NCBI GenBank assembly: GCA_046331425.1
Contig: JAXLQU010000016.1
Location: forward strand, 50,843-114,842
Direction: 5' to 3'
Length of the DNA stretch: 64,000 nt
DNA from: JANNUT01 sp046331425
GTDB lineage: Bacteria > Acidobacteriota > Polarisedimenticolia > J045
Shown: piece after piece, positions 17,179-26,332 of the stretch
How the letters are laid out: each line of letters opens with the position of its first letter
How positions within the stretch are numbered: the stretch's first letter is position 1
The notes under the pieces: generated by a model
The model's input: the letters and a program-made list of their open reading frames with translations, nothing else
What the model was told of the DNA's origin: nothing
Databases searched by the model: none
Made by a program: the position numbers and the translations under genes

Positions 17179-19632
17179 CTAAGGGCAGGGGACCTGGTTC
17201 GGTCGTTCGTGGCCGGATGAGTCGCTCCCGACGGTCCCCTCTACGCCTCGGACCGTTGCGCTGATCAGCACGTAGAGGCGCGTCCCGGCAGCAGCGGTCA
17301 GTGGGAGATCGGCTGCGAGTCGATTCGCGCCGTCCGGCTGCACGGTTACGCCATTCAAAGCGAGAAGATCGCCGTTTTGCCGGTGGTCGTAAAACTGAGC
17401 GGCCTGCAGCGACGTCAAACTGCCCCAATACGCGGAGTACTTCGACGCCCCCAGAACCGAATCCCAACTCAGACGCACACTGTTTGCACCGCGACGGGTG
17501 AAAGCAACCCCCTCGACTTCAGGGACGGGCGGCTTGTCGGTGCTCTCGCCATTGATGGCAGCGTCGCCCCACAACACACCATCACCCCACAACACGCCAT
17601 CACCCCACAGCACACCATCGCCAACCAACAGTCCGTCACCCCACAAAACTCCATCCCCAATCATCGTTCCATCGGGTGCCAACACCCCGTCGCCCCACAG
17701 AACGCCGTCACCCCACAGCACCCCGTCGCCAACCAAGACACCATCGCCCCACAGCAGTCCATCGCCCCACAGCACACCGTTGGGCCCGAGGCGTGCTGCC
17801 TGCTGCGCAAGATCGCTTGGACCAACAGCGCTATCGCCCCAGAGGACTCCGTTGCCCCATGCGAACGAACGACTCACCGATCGGGGAACCCGGCTGCGGT
17901 CGGTGTAGACCACACCATCGCCCCACAGCATGCCGGCTTCGCCCACGAGGCCGGTGCCCCACCGAATGCCGCGCGCACGGCGAAGGTCACGCCCATAAAG
18001 CCATCCGGACGAGTAACTGATTGCGCGACCCCAAGCGATCGACTCGCAGCCCACAACCGACTCGCGACCGCGCGACAGATCGAGCCCGCGCGACACCGAG
18101 TTGCCGAGTGTGACGCTACCTGGGTTGGCGACGAGCGAACGCGTCAACTCCAGCGCGGCAGCACCATTGACCGCGCCCGCGCCCTGATCGAGCGGACTCA
18201 GCCCGCCGATCGGCTGCGCGGTGTACATCAGGATCGACTTGAGCAAGCTAGGCGTGAGGTCGGGACGTACTTGGTAGAGCAGCGCCGCCAAACCTGCGAC
18301 CACCGGCGTGGACATCGATGTCCCCGACAACTGCAAGTAGTCGGTGCCGACGAGCAGCTCAGGGTGCTGGATCGCGAGTTTCGATCCCATCGCGCGTGCC
18401 GATACGAGCCTGTTTCCAGGCGCCACCACGTCGGGCTTGACGAGGTTGTCGTAACGCCGCTCTTCCAACTCGAACGTCCCATCACCGTCGGTGTCGGGCC
18501 AGCGATAGCCGCGAGTTGGCCCATGCGAGGAGTAGCTGGCTAGCTCATCGTCGGCGCGCAGATCGCTACCAAAACTGTTCACGGCACCGACGGTGATCAC
18601 CTTTGGGTCGATGCCGGGGGAGTGGATCCCACCGTAGACCTTCTTGCCATCGCGATCCTTGCCGTTGTTGCCGGCTGCAGAGATCACAGTGATGCCGGCG
18701 TCTACCAGCCGCTCGACAGCCATGCATGCTGGATCGCGCTCGAACGAATCGACGGGTGCAGTCCCCAGCGAGAGGTTCACCACACGGATTCCGTACTGGA
18801 GGTGATGATCCAAAACCCAGGCCAGCGCGCCGAGCAATGACTCCAGCCGGCCAGCACCGTTGCTATCCAAGACGCGCAGGTCGACCAGATTCGCTTGCGG
18901 CGCGATGCCGGTGAGTGCGCGCGTTGACTGCCCCGCTGAGAGCGAGCCGTTACCCGCTAGCAGGCCAGCGACATGCGTGCCGTGCCCGTACGGATCGCGA
19001 AGAGCAGCGCCATCGCCGACGAAATCGACGCGCGTGACGATGCGAGTGAGTCCGGTGATGCTGCTGTTGAAGTCGGGGTGCGGGGCGATTCCAGAATCGA
19101 TCACCGCAACACCGACGCCACGACCGTCGATAGAGCCCGAGTTCCAAACCGCCGCCGCTCCGGTTGTTGCGGCGACGTGGCTCGTTTCAGGGAGCGCGGC
19201 CACCATCAGGTCACGGTTGCGTGAAACAGACTCCACGCCATCGTTGTTGACCAGACTCGCTAGCCTGGGTGCCAACCCCAAGACGGGGTAGTCCACGACA
19301 TAGACTTCCAGCTTGGGGTAGTCAGCAACGACGGTGCCTCCGCTGAGCGAAGACAGGAGCGACGGTGATGCATCGCGACCACGCTTCACGACAAGTCGGA
19401 CGTGGTCGCCCGACTTCAGATCATCAACGGGGCGATTCAGATCCGAGGAGAGCTTCCCAACCTGTGACGTCGGCACGAGGCCCCGCACTTCATCGAGGAG
19501 ACCATCAGCCGAGCTGCCCAGAGTCAAGTCGGTCGCCGCCACGAGCGCACCCGATGACGCGACAAGAAGCGCGAGCGTCCCGACGATCAACACACGTCGA
19601 CAGGCCCTCTGTATTGCGGTGATCCGAAACAC
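17179..19632 (-). CDS. Secreted subtilisin-like (S8) protease with Trp-Gly-Asp-Gly repeats
   Basis: 817 aa from a GTG at 19632, chosen because GAGGAG lies 8 bases upstream; an ATG 12 codons earlier lacks such a site. A signal peptide (RRVLIVGTLALLVASSGAL) is followed by a probable propeptide and a subtilase domain with Asp179 (VIDSGIA), His217 (GHGTHVAG) and Ser439 (SGTSMSTP). Residues about 550-690 hold a run of short repeats of the form GDGVLW, densest at 615-690. A C-terminal fibronectin-like stretch follows (EVEGVAFTRRGANSVRLSWD). Probably exported; the repeats may form a beta-solenoid stalk or ligand-binding face. Substrate unknown. Confidence 0.88.
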   Translation of the reverse strand: MFRITAIQRACRRVLIVGTLALLVASSGALVAATDLTLGSSADGLLDEVRGLVPTSQVGKLSSDLNRPVDDLKSGDHVRLVVKRGRDASPSLLSSLSGGTVVADYPKLEVYVVDYPVLGLAPRLASLVNNDGVESVSRNRDLMVAALPETSHVAATTGAAAVWNSGSIDGRGVGVAVIDSGIAPHPDFNSSITGLTRIVTRVDFVGDGAALRDPYGHGTHVAGLLAGNGSLSAGQSTRALTGIAPQANLVDLRVLDSNGAGRLESLLGALAWVLDHHLQYGIRVVNLSLGTAPVDSFERDPACMAVERLVDAGITVISAAGNNGKDRDGKKVYGGIHSPGIDPKVITVGAVNSFGSDLRADDELASYSSHGPTRGYRWPDTDGDGTFELEERRYDNLVKPDVVAPGNRLVSARAMGSKLAIQHPELLVGTDYLQLSGTSMSTPVVAGLAALLYQVRPDLTPSLLKSILMYTAQPIGGLSPLDQGAGAVNGAAALELTRSLVANPGSVTLGNSVSRGLDLSRGRESVVGCESIAWGRAISYSSGWLYGRDLRRARGIRWGTGLVGEAGMLWGDGVVYTDRSRVPRSVSRSFAWGNGVLWGDSAVGPSDLAQQAARLGPNGVLWGDGLLWGDGVLVGDGVLWGDGVLWGDGVLAPDGTMIGDGVLWGDGLLVGDGVLWGDGVLWGDGVLWGDAAINGESTDKPPVPEVEGVAFTRRGANSVRLSWDSVLGASKYSAYWGSLTSLQAAQFYDHRQNGDLLALNGVTVQPDGANRLAADLPLTAAAGTRLYVLISATVRGVEGTVGSDSSGHERPNQVPCP
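17562..17790 (-). repeat. Coding tandem repeats (WGDGVL units)
   Basis: About a dozen near-identical 18-base units encode WGDGVL/WGDGLL/VGDGVL in the subtilase at 17179-19632, with one APDGTM variant. Further diverged units extend to about 17980. The regular codon-phase period marks it as protein repeat, not a CRISPR array. Confidence 0.85.
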
Positions 19633-19813
19633 GGGTCCACTCCTCAGCGATCGCAACCGGCAGCGCATCGCTTCGGGGCTACTGCAAGAGACTCGCCTAT
19701 CCCGTGCTGCAACGATCTCGTTCGAAGTAGTCCCGATCTCCCGACACGTTCCAAATCAGGACAGGTGGTTCTGGCCGAAATCCTGCCGCGTTCGATCTAC
19801 CGCGACGGACGGA

Positions 19814-20752
19814 CTAGCCCTTGGCTTGAATGCGTCGCCGCAACTCGTTGGCTCGCGGCTTGGACACAGCGCGCCAATCGGAAGGCGTCATCCCGAACTC
19901 GCGGTGAAACGCCGCGGTCATATGACTGTGACTGCTGAATCCTCGCTCGAGCGCCAACGACGACAGGTCGTCTGCGCCATCGACCACGTCATCGAGCACC
20001 CCCAACAGTCGCACCTGCGTGAGGTAGCGATGCACCGTGAGCCCGGTTTCACGGCGAAACACGCGAGCAATGTGAGGCGCTGAGCTGTGAAGTGCCTGCG
20101 CCAAGTCGTCCAGATGGAGTCGTTGGCGGTGATGCTTGGCCAAGAACCCGCGTGCTCGTGTCACCAAGCGGCGATGCTGAAGCTGAGTCTCCCAACGTAG
20201 CGTGTTGCTGGGCAACCGCGTCTCGCGATCTCGCCCAACCGAGGCAAGCCAGTGAAGAATCGACTCTTCGATCTCGAGCGGATCGGCGGCTGGCGACAAC
20301 AACGCGCGAAAAACACGCCGCGAGTAGAGCAGATCTGCGTTGGACAGACGGATCGACTGCGGCGTGGGCGACTGGTGACGGGCAAGCACGCGCAATCGAG
20401 GAGCGAAGACCTCCGCCGCGATGTCTGGACGCACGGAAAACGAACACCCGCGGCAGTGACAACCCCAAGGGTGGAGCGTTGCGTACGGCGTGTCGGCTGC
20501 ATGCGCGACGGCATGCATCGGATCGATCACGAATCGACGCCGACCCGAGAGCACCTCGGCAATTCCCTGAAACTCGACGGTCAATACAGGCCAAGGTTGC
20601 TGTCGTTGGGTTCTGAGGCCGTCCCCATCGTTGAGGCACCGAAACTGAGTTACACGAACGGCACTGCTGCAAAACAATCCACGCACCGCGGCATCGCCAC
20701 CGAGGCAGAGCGTCTCGCGCGAATCACTGGGGACCGGCAGTGTGTGTGACAT
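19814..20752 (-). CDS. AraC-family transcriptional regulator
   Basis: 312 aa. The C-terminal hundred residues contain two helix-turn-helix motifs: LHLDDLAQALHSSAPHIARVFRRETGLTVHRYL and the signature around LALERGFSSHSHMTAAFHREFGMTPSDWR. The N-terminal domain has Cys/His-rich segments (HPWGCHCRGCSF) that could bind metal or sense oxidants, but no known sensor family is certain. It is divergent from the M13 peptidase gene with a 220-base gap, so it may control that gene or itself. Confidence 0.85.
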   Translation of the reverse strand: MSHTLPVPSDSRETLCLGGDAAVRGLFCSSAVRVTQFRCLNDGDGLRTQRQQPWPVLTVEFQGIAEVLSGRRRFVIDPMHAVAHAADTPYATLHPWGCHCRGCSFSVRPDIAAEVFAPRLRVLARHQSPTPQSIRLSNADLLYSRRVFRALLSPAADPLEIEESILHWLASVGRDRETRLPSNTLRWETQLQHRRLVTRARGFLAKHHRQRLHLDDLAQALHSSAPHIARVFRRETGLTVHRYLTQVRLLGVLDDVVDGADDLSSLALERGFSSHSHMTAAFHREFGMTPSDWRAVSKPRANELRRRIQAKG

Positions 20753-20972
20753 GCGCGAGGCTTTTACGACTAGAAGCCCACGGCATATGTAAATCGCTGG
20801 TTAAAACCGCGACGCGAATGCCCAACGGTTCGTTTTCCGATAGTGAACGCTCCGCTTGCGTTCTACACATGTTCAACCGTCGGACGGGTGGTCGTAATCG
20901 TGGCGACTCCATAACCGGGACGATTCGTCACCTGCGACCGCTCGTCCGCCCCGTTCGAGTATTGGAGGATCT

Positions 20973-23009
20973 ATGCCCAAGCCCGCGAGGGTGGTCCTGG
21001 TTGCGATTACGGTCTGCGCGTCAGTGCTCTCGGGGTTTTCGCTGACCAACGAGGAAGTCGCGAGTCGGGTGCAGGGCATGATGGATTTGTCGGCCGACCC
21101 GTGCACCGATTTCTATCGATACGCTTGCGGAAAGTGGATGGACGGTTTCGAACTTCCCGCCGACAAGTCTGGCTGGACTTACAGCTTGTCTACGATCTAC
21201 GAGAGCAACCGTGCGGTACTGCGCTCGATTCTCGAGGACGCAGGCAAGAACCCAGGAGCCGATCCCGATCGCAAACGTGTCGGCGATTTCTATGCCTCGT
21301 GCATGGATGAGGTGGCGATCGAGGCCGCGGACGACAAGCCGCTCGCCCCGTGGCTGAAGCAAGTGGCCGAGATGAAGGACACCAGATCGTTCATGACACT
21401 GGTGGGTGCGATGACCAAGAGCGGGGGCAATCCGTTGCTCACGCTGTACGTTCTTTCCGATGTCAAAAACCCTACCAACACCATTGCGTACATCACGCAG
21501 GGTGGCCTTGGTCTGCCCGAGCGCGACTACTACCTCAGTGATGAGCCGCAGCAGAAGCAACTGCGCGACGGCTATCGGAAGTACCTCGAGCAGCTCTTCA
21601 CCTCGATTGGCGAGGAGGCTGCGAAGGCTGCACTACGCGCAGAACAGGTGATGCGATTCGAGACCGCACTCGCACGAGTATCGCGACCTGTGGAGGAGTT
21701 ACGAGACGCGGAGAAGAACTACAACAAACTCGATCGCATTGGACTGAAGAAACTCTCACCCAAACTCGACTGGGATAACTTCTTCGCAGCGGTCGGTGCG
21801 CCGGGGCTGACGCAACTCAGCGTTGGCGTGCCGGAGTTTTTCACGGGAGCTCAGGCGCTAATCGAGTCGGCCGACATCGACACGCTGAAGAGCTACTTGG
21901 TTGCGCAACTGGTGATCGGGAGTGCGCCCGGATTGTCCAAGCGGTTTGCCGACAGCGCCTTCGAGTTCTTCGGCAAACAGTTATCAGGGCAGCGTGAGGA
22001 GGAACCGCGCTGGAAACGGTGCGTGGACAGCACACAGGGTTACATGGGCGAGATGGTGGGCAAGCTGTACGTCGCCGAGCGATTCGCGGGCGACAGCAAG
22101 ACGCTGGCGCTGGAGATGGTGGGTGACATCGAGGATGCGTTCGCGCGAAGACTGCCCGGGCTGGAGTGGATGGATGAAACGACGCGCGAGGCGGCCCTGC
22201 AGAAGAAGGCCAAGATCCAACCGATGATCGGATATCCGGACAAGTGGAAGGACTATTCGGCGCTCAAGCTCCGACGCAACAGCTATTTCGAGAATCTCGT
22301 CGCAACGTCGCAGTTTCTAACCGCGCGCGAAATCAAGAAGGTGGGGAAACCGGTCGATCGTCAAGAATGGTCGATGCTGCCGCAAACAGTGAATGCCGGC
22401 TACAGTCCGGCACGAAACCGGATCACGTTTCCTGCAGGCATTCTGCAGCCGCCGATGTTCCACAAGGATTTCCCGGCAGCGATGAACTTCGGAGCAATCG
22501 GTTCGGTGATCGGTCACGAGCTTACGCACGGCTTCGACGACGAGGGTCGCAAGTTCGATGGCGATGGAAAGCTGCGCGAATGGTGGGCACCCGCGGTCTC
22601 GGAGCGCTTCGAGCAGCGCGCGCGCTGCGTGCAAGAGCAGTACGCGGGATACGAAGCCGAACCGGGCCTGAAGCTCAACGGCACGCTGACCCTTGGCGAG
22701 AACATTGCCGACAACGGCGGAGTGAAGCAATCGTTTGCAGCCTTCAAGAGCTATCAGCAGCGCCACCACAATGCCGGCGCGTCGCTAGCCGGACTCACCG
22801 CCGACCAACTCTTCTTCGTAGCCTTCGCGCAAGTCTGGTGCGAAGAGAAATCTGCCGAAGCACTGCGCCTGCAGGTGCGTACCGACCCGCACTCTCCCGG
22901 CCGCTACCGCGTGATCGGCACGGTCGTGAACTCCACCGAATTCGCCAACGCCTTCCAGTGCGCCCCCACCACCCGCATGAACCCTCACCCCAAGTGCCAA
23001 GTCTGGTAG
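20973..23009 (+). CDS. Secreted M13 (neprilysin-like) zinc metallopeptidase
   Basis: 678 aa with signal peptide (ARVVLVAITVCASVLSGFS), then the family N-terminus DPCTDFYRYACGKWM. Catalytic HELTH (His515, Glu516, His519) and third ligand Glu576 in ENIADNGG are present, as is the C-terminal CAPTTRMNPHPKCQVW with the family Cys and Trp ending. Length and motifs are complete. The start has GGAGG 6 bases before ATG. Acts outside the cytoplasm on oligopeptides. It ends 27 bases before repeat copy 2. Confidence 0.95.
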   Translation: MPKPARVVLVAITVCASVLSGFSLTNEEVASRVQGMMDLSADPCTDFYRYACGKWMDGFELPADKSGWTYSLSTIYESNRAVLRSILEDAGKNPGADPDRKRVGDFYASCMDEVAIEAADDKPLAPWLKQVAEMKDTRSFMTLVGAMTKSGGNPLLTLYVLSDVKNPTNTIAYITQGGLGLPERDYYLSDEPQQKQLRDGYRKYLEQLFTSIGEEAAKAALRAEQVMRFETALARVSRPVEELRDAEKNYNKLDRIGLKKLSPKLDWDNFFAAVGAPGLTQLSVGVPEFFTGAQALIESADIDTLKSYLVAQLVIGSAPGLSKRFADSAFEFFGKQLSGQREEEPRWKRCVDSTQGYMGEMVGKLYVAERFAGDSKTLALEMVGDIEDAFARRLPGLEWMDETTREAALQKKAKIQPMIGYPDKWKDYSALKLRRNSYFENLVATSQFLTAREIKKVGKPVDRQEWSMLPQTVNAGYSPARNRITFPAGILQPPMFHKDFPAAMNFGAIGSVIGHELTHGFDDEGRKFDGDGKLREWWAPAVSERFEQRARCVQEQYAGYEAEPGLKLNGTLTLGENIADNGGVKQSFAAFKSYQQRHHNAGASLAGLTADQLFFVAFAQVWCEEKSAEALRLQVRTDPHSPGRYRVIGTVVNSTEFANAFQCAPTTRMNPHPKCQVW

Positions 23010-23036
23010 CCCCCGTTCACCCCGAACTCCCAAGCC

Positions 23037-23167
23037 AAATTCGGGGACGGTCTACCTAAAGCAGAGTTAGTGGCTCCTTACCTACCGCCCGCACCACCGA
23101 GGAGCTCGTCGTGAGTTGCCCAGAATCCAACGACTAACTCCGCTTTAGGTAGACCGTCCCCGGATTT
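23037..23167. repeat. Long inverted repeat of the TCGGGGACG family, copy 2
   Basis: Arms 23037-23071 and 23133-23167 (35 bases, 33 matching) enclose a 61-base loop. It lies between the convergent M13 and HD-domain genes; the last residues and stop codon of the HD gene are inside the right arm. The hairpin may serve as a transcription terminator for both. Confidence 0.92.
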
Positions 23168-23858
23168 CGTGGTGGAGGGAGTGGAGGTAGGAGGTGAGGA
23201 CGGCGTGACGACGGGCGCCTTCCTCGCGCGCGGTGGGGAGGGTCAGCGTCTCGGCGATTCGAAGCAACTTGAGGTGGAAGTGATCGACGGCCAGCCGCTT
23301 GTCATCCAACGTGCGGCCCGACTCTCCAAGTGGATCCTCGGGATGAAACAGGCAACTGTCAGCACTCGCCATTGATTGATGCGTGGCAAAACAGCGCGCG
23401 ATTCCAATCGCTCCCAACGCGTCCAAGCGATCGGCTTCCTGCAGTGTCAACGCCAGCGCATCGTGCGCCGCTTCACCGCGCGACCATCCCGAACCGCGTA
23501 CCGCAGCACAAATCGCGACAACCTCACTCGTTTCGTCATAACCGGCCGCCAGCAACAACGGTGCAGCCAAGCCGGCAGAACGCTCGCTCGACAAACGACG
23601 CTCCGGCGAGTTCTTCGCCGTGGCATCGAGGTCGTGCACCAGCGCCGCAGAACCAGCCAGGTCGATGTCGGCACCCGCCTCCGGCGCCAAGCGCAGCGCC
23701 CACCGATAGACACGCAGCACATGGTGCGCGTCGTGAGCGAGATCGCGATTCAGATAAAACGGCATAGCGGCGGTCCACAGCAACTCATGCCGCGAACTGA
23801 ACAGGGGCGAGCCATTGGCCCGCCCCTCTGAAAACGCTCCACCGAATTCCGAACTCAC
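23145..23858 (-). CDS. HD-domain phosphohydrolase-like protein
   Basis: 237 aa. HD-superfamily metal site suggested by AHDAHHVLRVYRWA and ALVHDLD, with later Asp in LQEADRLDALGAIGIARCF, the pattern of YedJ/predicted HD hydrolases. Starts with GTG at 23858 overlapping the permease stop (GTGA), so it is translationally coupled to the permease. The last seven codons (EIRGRST) and the stop come from the inserted repeat, implying that the original C-terminus was replaced. Nucleotide or phosphate-ester hydrolysis is likely; the substrate is unknown. Confidence 0.82.
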   Translation of the reverse strand: MSSEFGGAFSEGRANGSPLFSSRHELLWTAAMPFYLNRDLAHDAHHVLRVYRWALRLAPEAGADIDLAGSAALVHDLDATAKNSPERRLSSERSAGLAAPLLLAAGYDETSEVVAICAAVRGSGWSRGEAAHDALALTLQEADRLDALGAIGIARCFATHQSMASADSCLFHPEDPLGESGRTLDDKRLAVDHFHLKLLRIAETLTLPTAREEGARRHAVLTSYLHSLHHEIRGRST

Positions 23859-25537
23859 GCAGCTTTGCCCGCCGAGCTTTTGCGCAGCATCGTGCCGATG
23901 CCGAACAACACAGCACCGCTAGCCAACACTGCCAAGCCGAACATGTCGGCCTGGTGTGCCGAAACATTGATCTCTTCCCACTTCGCCATCTCGGGATTGA
24001 GGACGTTGAATTCGGTCAAGGCTCCGAGCAGCGTCATGAAAAACCCGTTGAACAACACGAGCGCCCCCAACATCGTGACCAGGTTGGCAAACCCACCCAA
24101 GTCCGATCGCTGCGCGAGTTCCTTGGCGTCGACCAGCGGACTATGCCGCCTGCCGTAGATCCAGTAGATGATCATCCCCAGGTCCAACCAGACCAAGAAA
24201 CGAATCCAGGTCAGCACCGGCAGGCTCAGCATCAACGCAAGCGAGCACAGCACGCCCAAGACCGGAATCACCCAGCCCCCCGGCACACGGAACGGTCGGG
24301 GCGCAGAAGGGTTTTTCACGCGCAGCACAATCACCGCCATGCAGACCACCAAGAACGCAAACAGTGTTCCGATGCTGGTCATCTCGCCGACGGTTTGGAT
24401 CTTGGTCAGACCGGCCACCAGTGCCACCACCAGACACGTGATGATCGTGGTGATGTACGGTGTGCCGAAGCGCGGGTGCACGGCGCTGACGCGTGCCGGT
24501 AACAGTTGATCGCGGCTCATCGCAAAGAAGATGCGCGGTTGACTCATCAACATCACGAGCAGCACCGAGGTGATGCCGGCCACAGCTCCGGCCGAGATCA
24601 AGCCGGCGGCCCAGTCCAACCCGATCTTGCTCAGCGCATAAGCGACCGGCGCGTTGAGGAACTGTGCGTCAGCCTTTAGAGATACGAGCGGAAGCAGCCC
24701 GGAGAGCACCAGGCAGACCGCCAGATACAGCACGGTGCAAATCACCAGCGAAGCGATGATTCCGATCGGCAAATCACGCTTCGGATTCCTCGCCTCCTCT
24801 GCCGTGGTGCTCACCGCATCGAAACCGATGTATGCGAAAAACACCACGGCTGCGGCGCTCATCACACCCGAGAACCCGTACGGCATGAACGGCGTCCAGT
24901 TGGCAATGTCGACGTGGCTGAATCCCATGAAGATGAAAAACAGGACTACCAACAGCTTGATCGCCACCATCAGGGCGTTGAAGCGCGCACTCTCGCGCAC
25001 GCCCACCACCAACAAAACCATGATCAGCAGCACAATTCCAACGGCCGGGAGATTGATGATCGATCCTTCGAACGTCCCCGGCGAGCCGGTCATCCAAACC
25101 GGCAGCGAGATATCGAAGAAGGTGTGGAGCATCTTCTGCATGTAGCCGCTCCACCCGATCGCCACGGTCATCGATCCCACCGCGTATTCGAGGATCAAGT
25201 CCCAGCCGATCATCCAAGCGAAGATCTCGCCTAGGGTGGCGTAGGCGTACGTGTAGGCGCTACCGGCGATCGGAATCATCGAGGCGAATTCGGCGTAGCA
25301 CAGCGCCGCAAACCCGCAGACCAACCCGGCCAAGACATACGACAGCGTGATCCCGGGCCCCGCCTGGTTGGCAGCAGCAGTTCCGGTGAGCACGAAGATC
25401 CCGGTGCCGATGATTGCGCCGATTCCAAGCAACGTGAGGTCGAATGCGCTGAGCGAGCGCTTCAGCGACTTGCCCCCGTGCTCGACATCGCTCATCAGCT
25501 TGTCGATCGACTTCGTCTTGAGTAGATGTGAATCCAT
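23855..25537 (-). CDS. APC-superfamily amino acid permease
   Basis: 560 aa from the ATG at 25537, which has GGAGG 5 bases upstream; the ORF extends about 94 codons more without a plausible start. The N-terminal FDLTLLGIGAIIGTGIFVLTGTAA is the consensus substrate-binding loop of the cationic amino acid transporter group. About 12 to 14 membrane segments follow (GYEFASMIP-like loop, VFFAYIGFDAVSTTAEEARNPKRDLP). Likely a proton-coupled amino acid importer or exchanger. Coupled to the HD-domain gene downstream. Confidence 0.9.
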   Translation of the reverse strand: MDSHLLKTKSIDKLMSDVEHGGKSLKRSLSAFDLTLLGIGAIIGTGIFVLTGTAAANQAGPGITLSYVLAGLVCGFAALCYAEFASMIPIAGSAYTYAYATLGEIFAWMIGWDLILEYAVGSMTVAIGWSGYMQKMLHTFFDISLPVWMTGSPGTFEGSIINLPAVGIVLLIMVLLVVGVRESARFNALMVAIKLLVVLFFIFMGFSHVDIANWTPFMPYGFSGVMSAAAVVFFAYIGFDAVSTTAEEARNPKRDLPIGIIASLVICTVLYLAVCLVLSGLLPLVSLKADAQFLNAPVAYALSKIGLDWAAGLISAGAVAGITSVLLVMLMSQPRIFFAMSRDQLLPARVSAVHPRFGTPYITTIITCLVVALVAGLTKIQTVGEMTSIGTLFAFLVVCMAVIVLRVKNPSAPRPFRVPGGWVIPVLGVLCSLALMLSLPVLTWIRFLVWLDLGMIIYWIYGRRHSPLVDAKELAQRSDLGGFANLVTMLGALVLFNGFFMTLLGALTEFNVLNPEMAKWEEINVSAHQADMFGLAVLASGAVLFGIGTMLRKSSAGKAA

Positions 25538-25870
25538 GCCACCTCCGGGCGGAATCATACGAGATGCCGGCGATTTGAAGCGGGGGGATTGCTCGACATT
25601 CAGGACCCCGTGGTCCGGGTCCGGTCGACGCGAGGCGTCAGTTGGTAACAACGCCGACGAGATCGACGATCTCGCGCGTTCGTGGTCCGGGTTCCGCGCC
25701 GCGAGGCGCTGGTTGCCCCTCGAGCTCGGGGCGCTTGCGACTGCCGCCACCCCCCAGCGACCGCCAGCTGGTCGCGATACCGGAGCGCGACTCCACTCGA
25801 TCCCGACTCGGCCCGGCACGCCTTCCGCGAGACCGTCCCCGAGTCGCGCAGGCCGCGGCTCGTCACACGG
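25538..25870. other. Intergenic region without a recognised gene
   Basis: 333 bases upstream of the permease and downstream of the YqeY gene. It holds a perfect 7-bp inverted repeat (CGAGATC/GATCTCG at 25658-25674) and an imperfect direct repeat beginning CGTGGTCCGGGT near 25607 and 25679. I see no convincing promoter hexamers or coding potential. Confidence 0.5.
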
Positions 25871-26332
25871 CTACGGCAACAACTCCATCACATGCCTGTT
25901 CACCAGCTTGCCGTCGGCCGAGCCCTGTAACTTGGCCAGCGCTGCCTTCATCACCGCACCCATCTCCTTCTTCGATGTGGCACCCAACTCGGCGATCGCG
26001 GCTTGCACCGCTGCACGCACCTGATCGTCGCTCGCCGCTTGCGGCAGAAACTCTTCAACGATCTTCAACTCGGCCTCTTCCTGTGCCGCCAACTCGGTGC
26101 GACCGCCCTTGCGATAGCTTTCGATCGACTCGCGACGCTGTTTGGCGTACTGGCCGATCACGCGCAGCGTTTCGGTGTCCTCGAGCTGATAGTCCAGGCC
26201 CTTGGCCTCGCGTTGCGCAACCTCGGCCTCGAGGATCTTGGCCTTGAGCATTCGCAGTACGCCGACGCGCTGTGGCTGTTGAGCTTTCATCGCGATTTTC
26301 ACTTCGTCCAGGATTCTTTGCTTCAGACTCAT
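25871..26332 (-). CDS. GatB/YqeY-domain protein
   Basis: 153 aa, the full YqeY length. Starts MSLKQRILDEVKIAMKAQ and continues RVGVLRMLKAKILEAEVAQRE, then EEAELKIVEEFLPQAASDDQV and a C-terminal KEMGAVMKAALAKLQGSADGKLVN typical of the GatB tail domain. The family is related to the tRNA-binding domain of Asp/Glu amidotransferase; its cellular role is unclear. The start ATG overlaps the stop of the upstream XRE-type gene (ATGA) and has GGGAG before it. Confidence 0.93.
   Translation of the reverse strand: MSLKQRILDEVKIAMKAQQPQRVGVLRMLKAKILEAEVAQREAKGLDYQLEDTETLRVIGQYAKQRRESIESYRKGGRTELAAQEEAELKIVEEFLPQAASDDQVRAAVQAAIAELGATSKKEMGAVMKAALAKLQGSADGKLVNRHVMELLP

Noticed and set aside
17562..17980. 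CRISPR-like array of regular short repeats
   Set aside because: The 18-base period stays in codon phase and encodes WGDGVL units in the subtilase; there are no distinct 30-40-base spacers.
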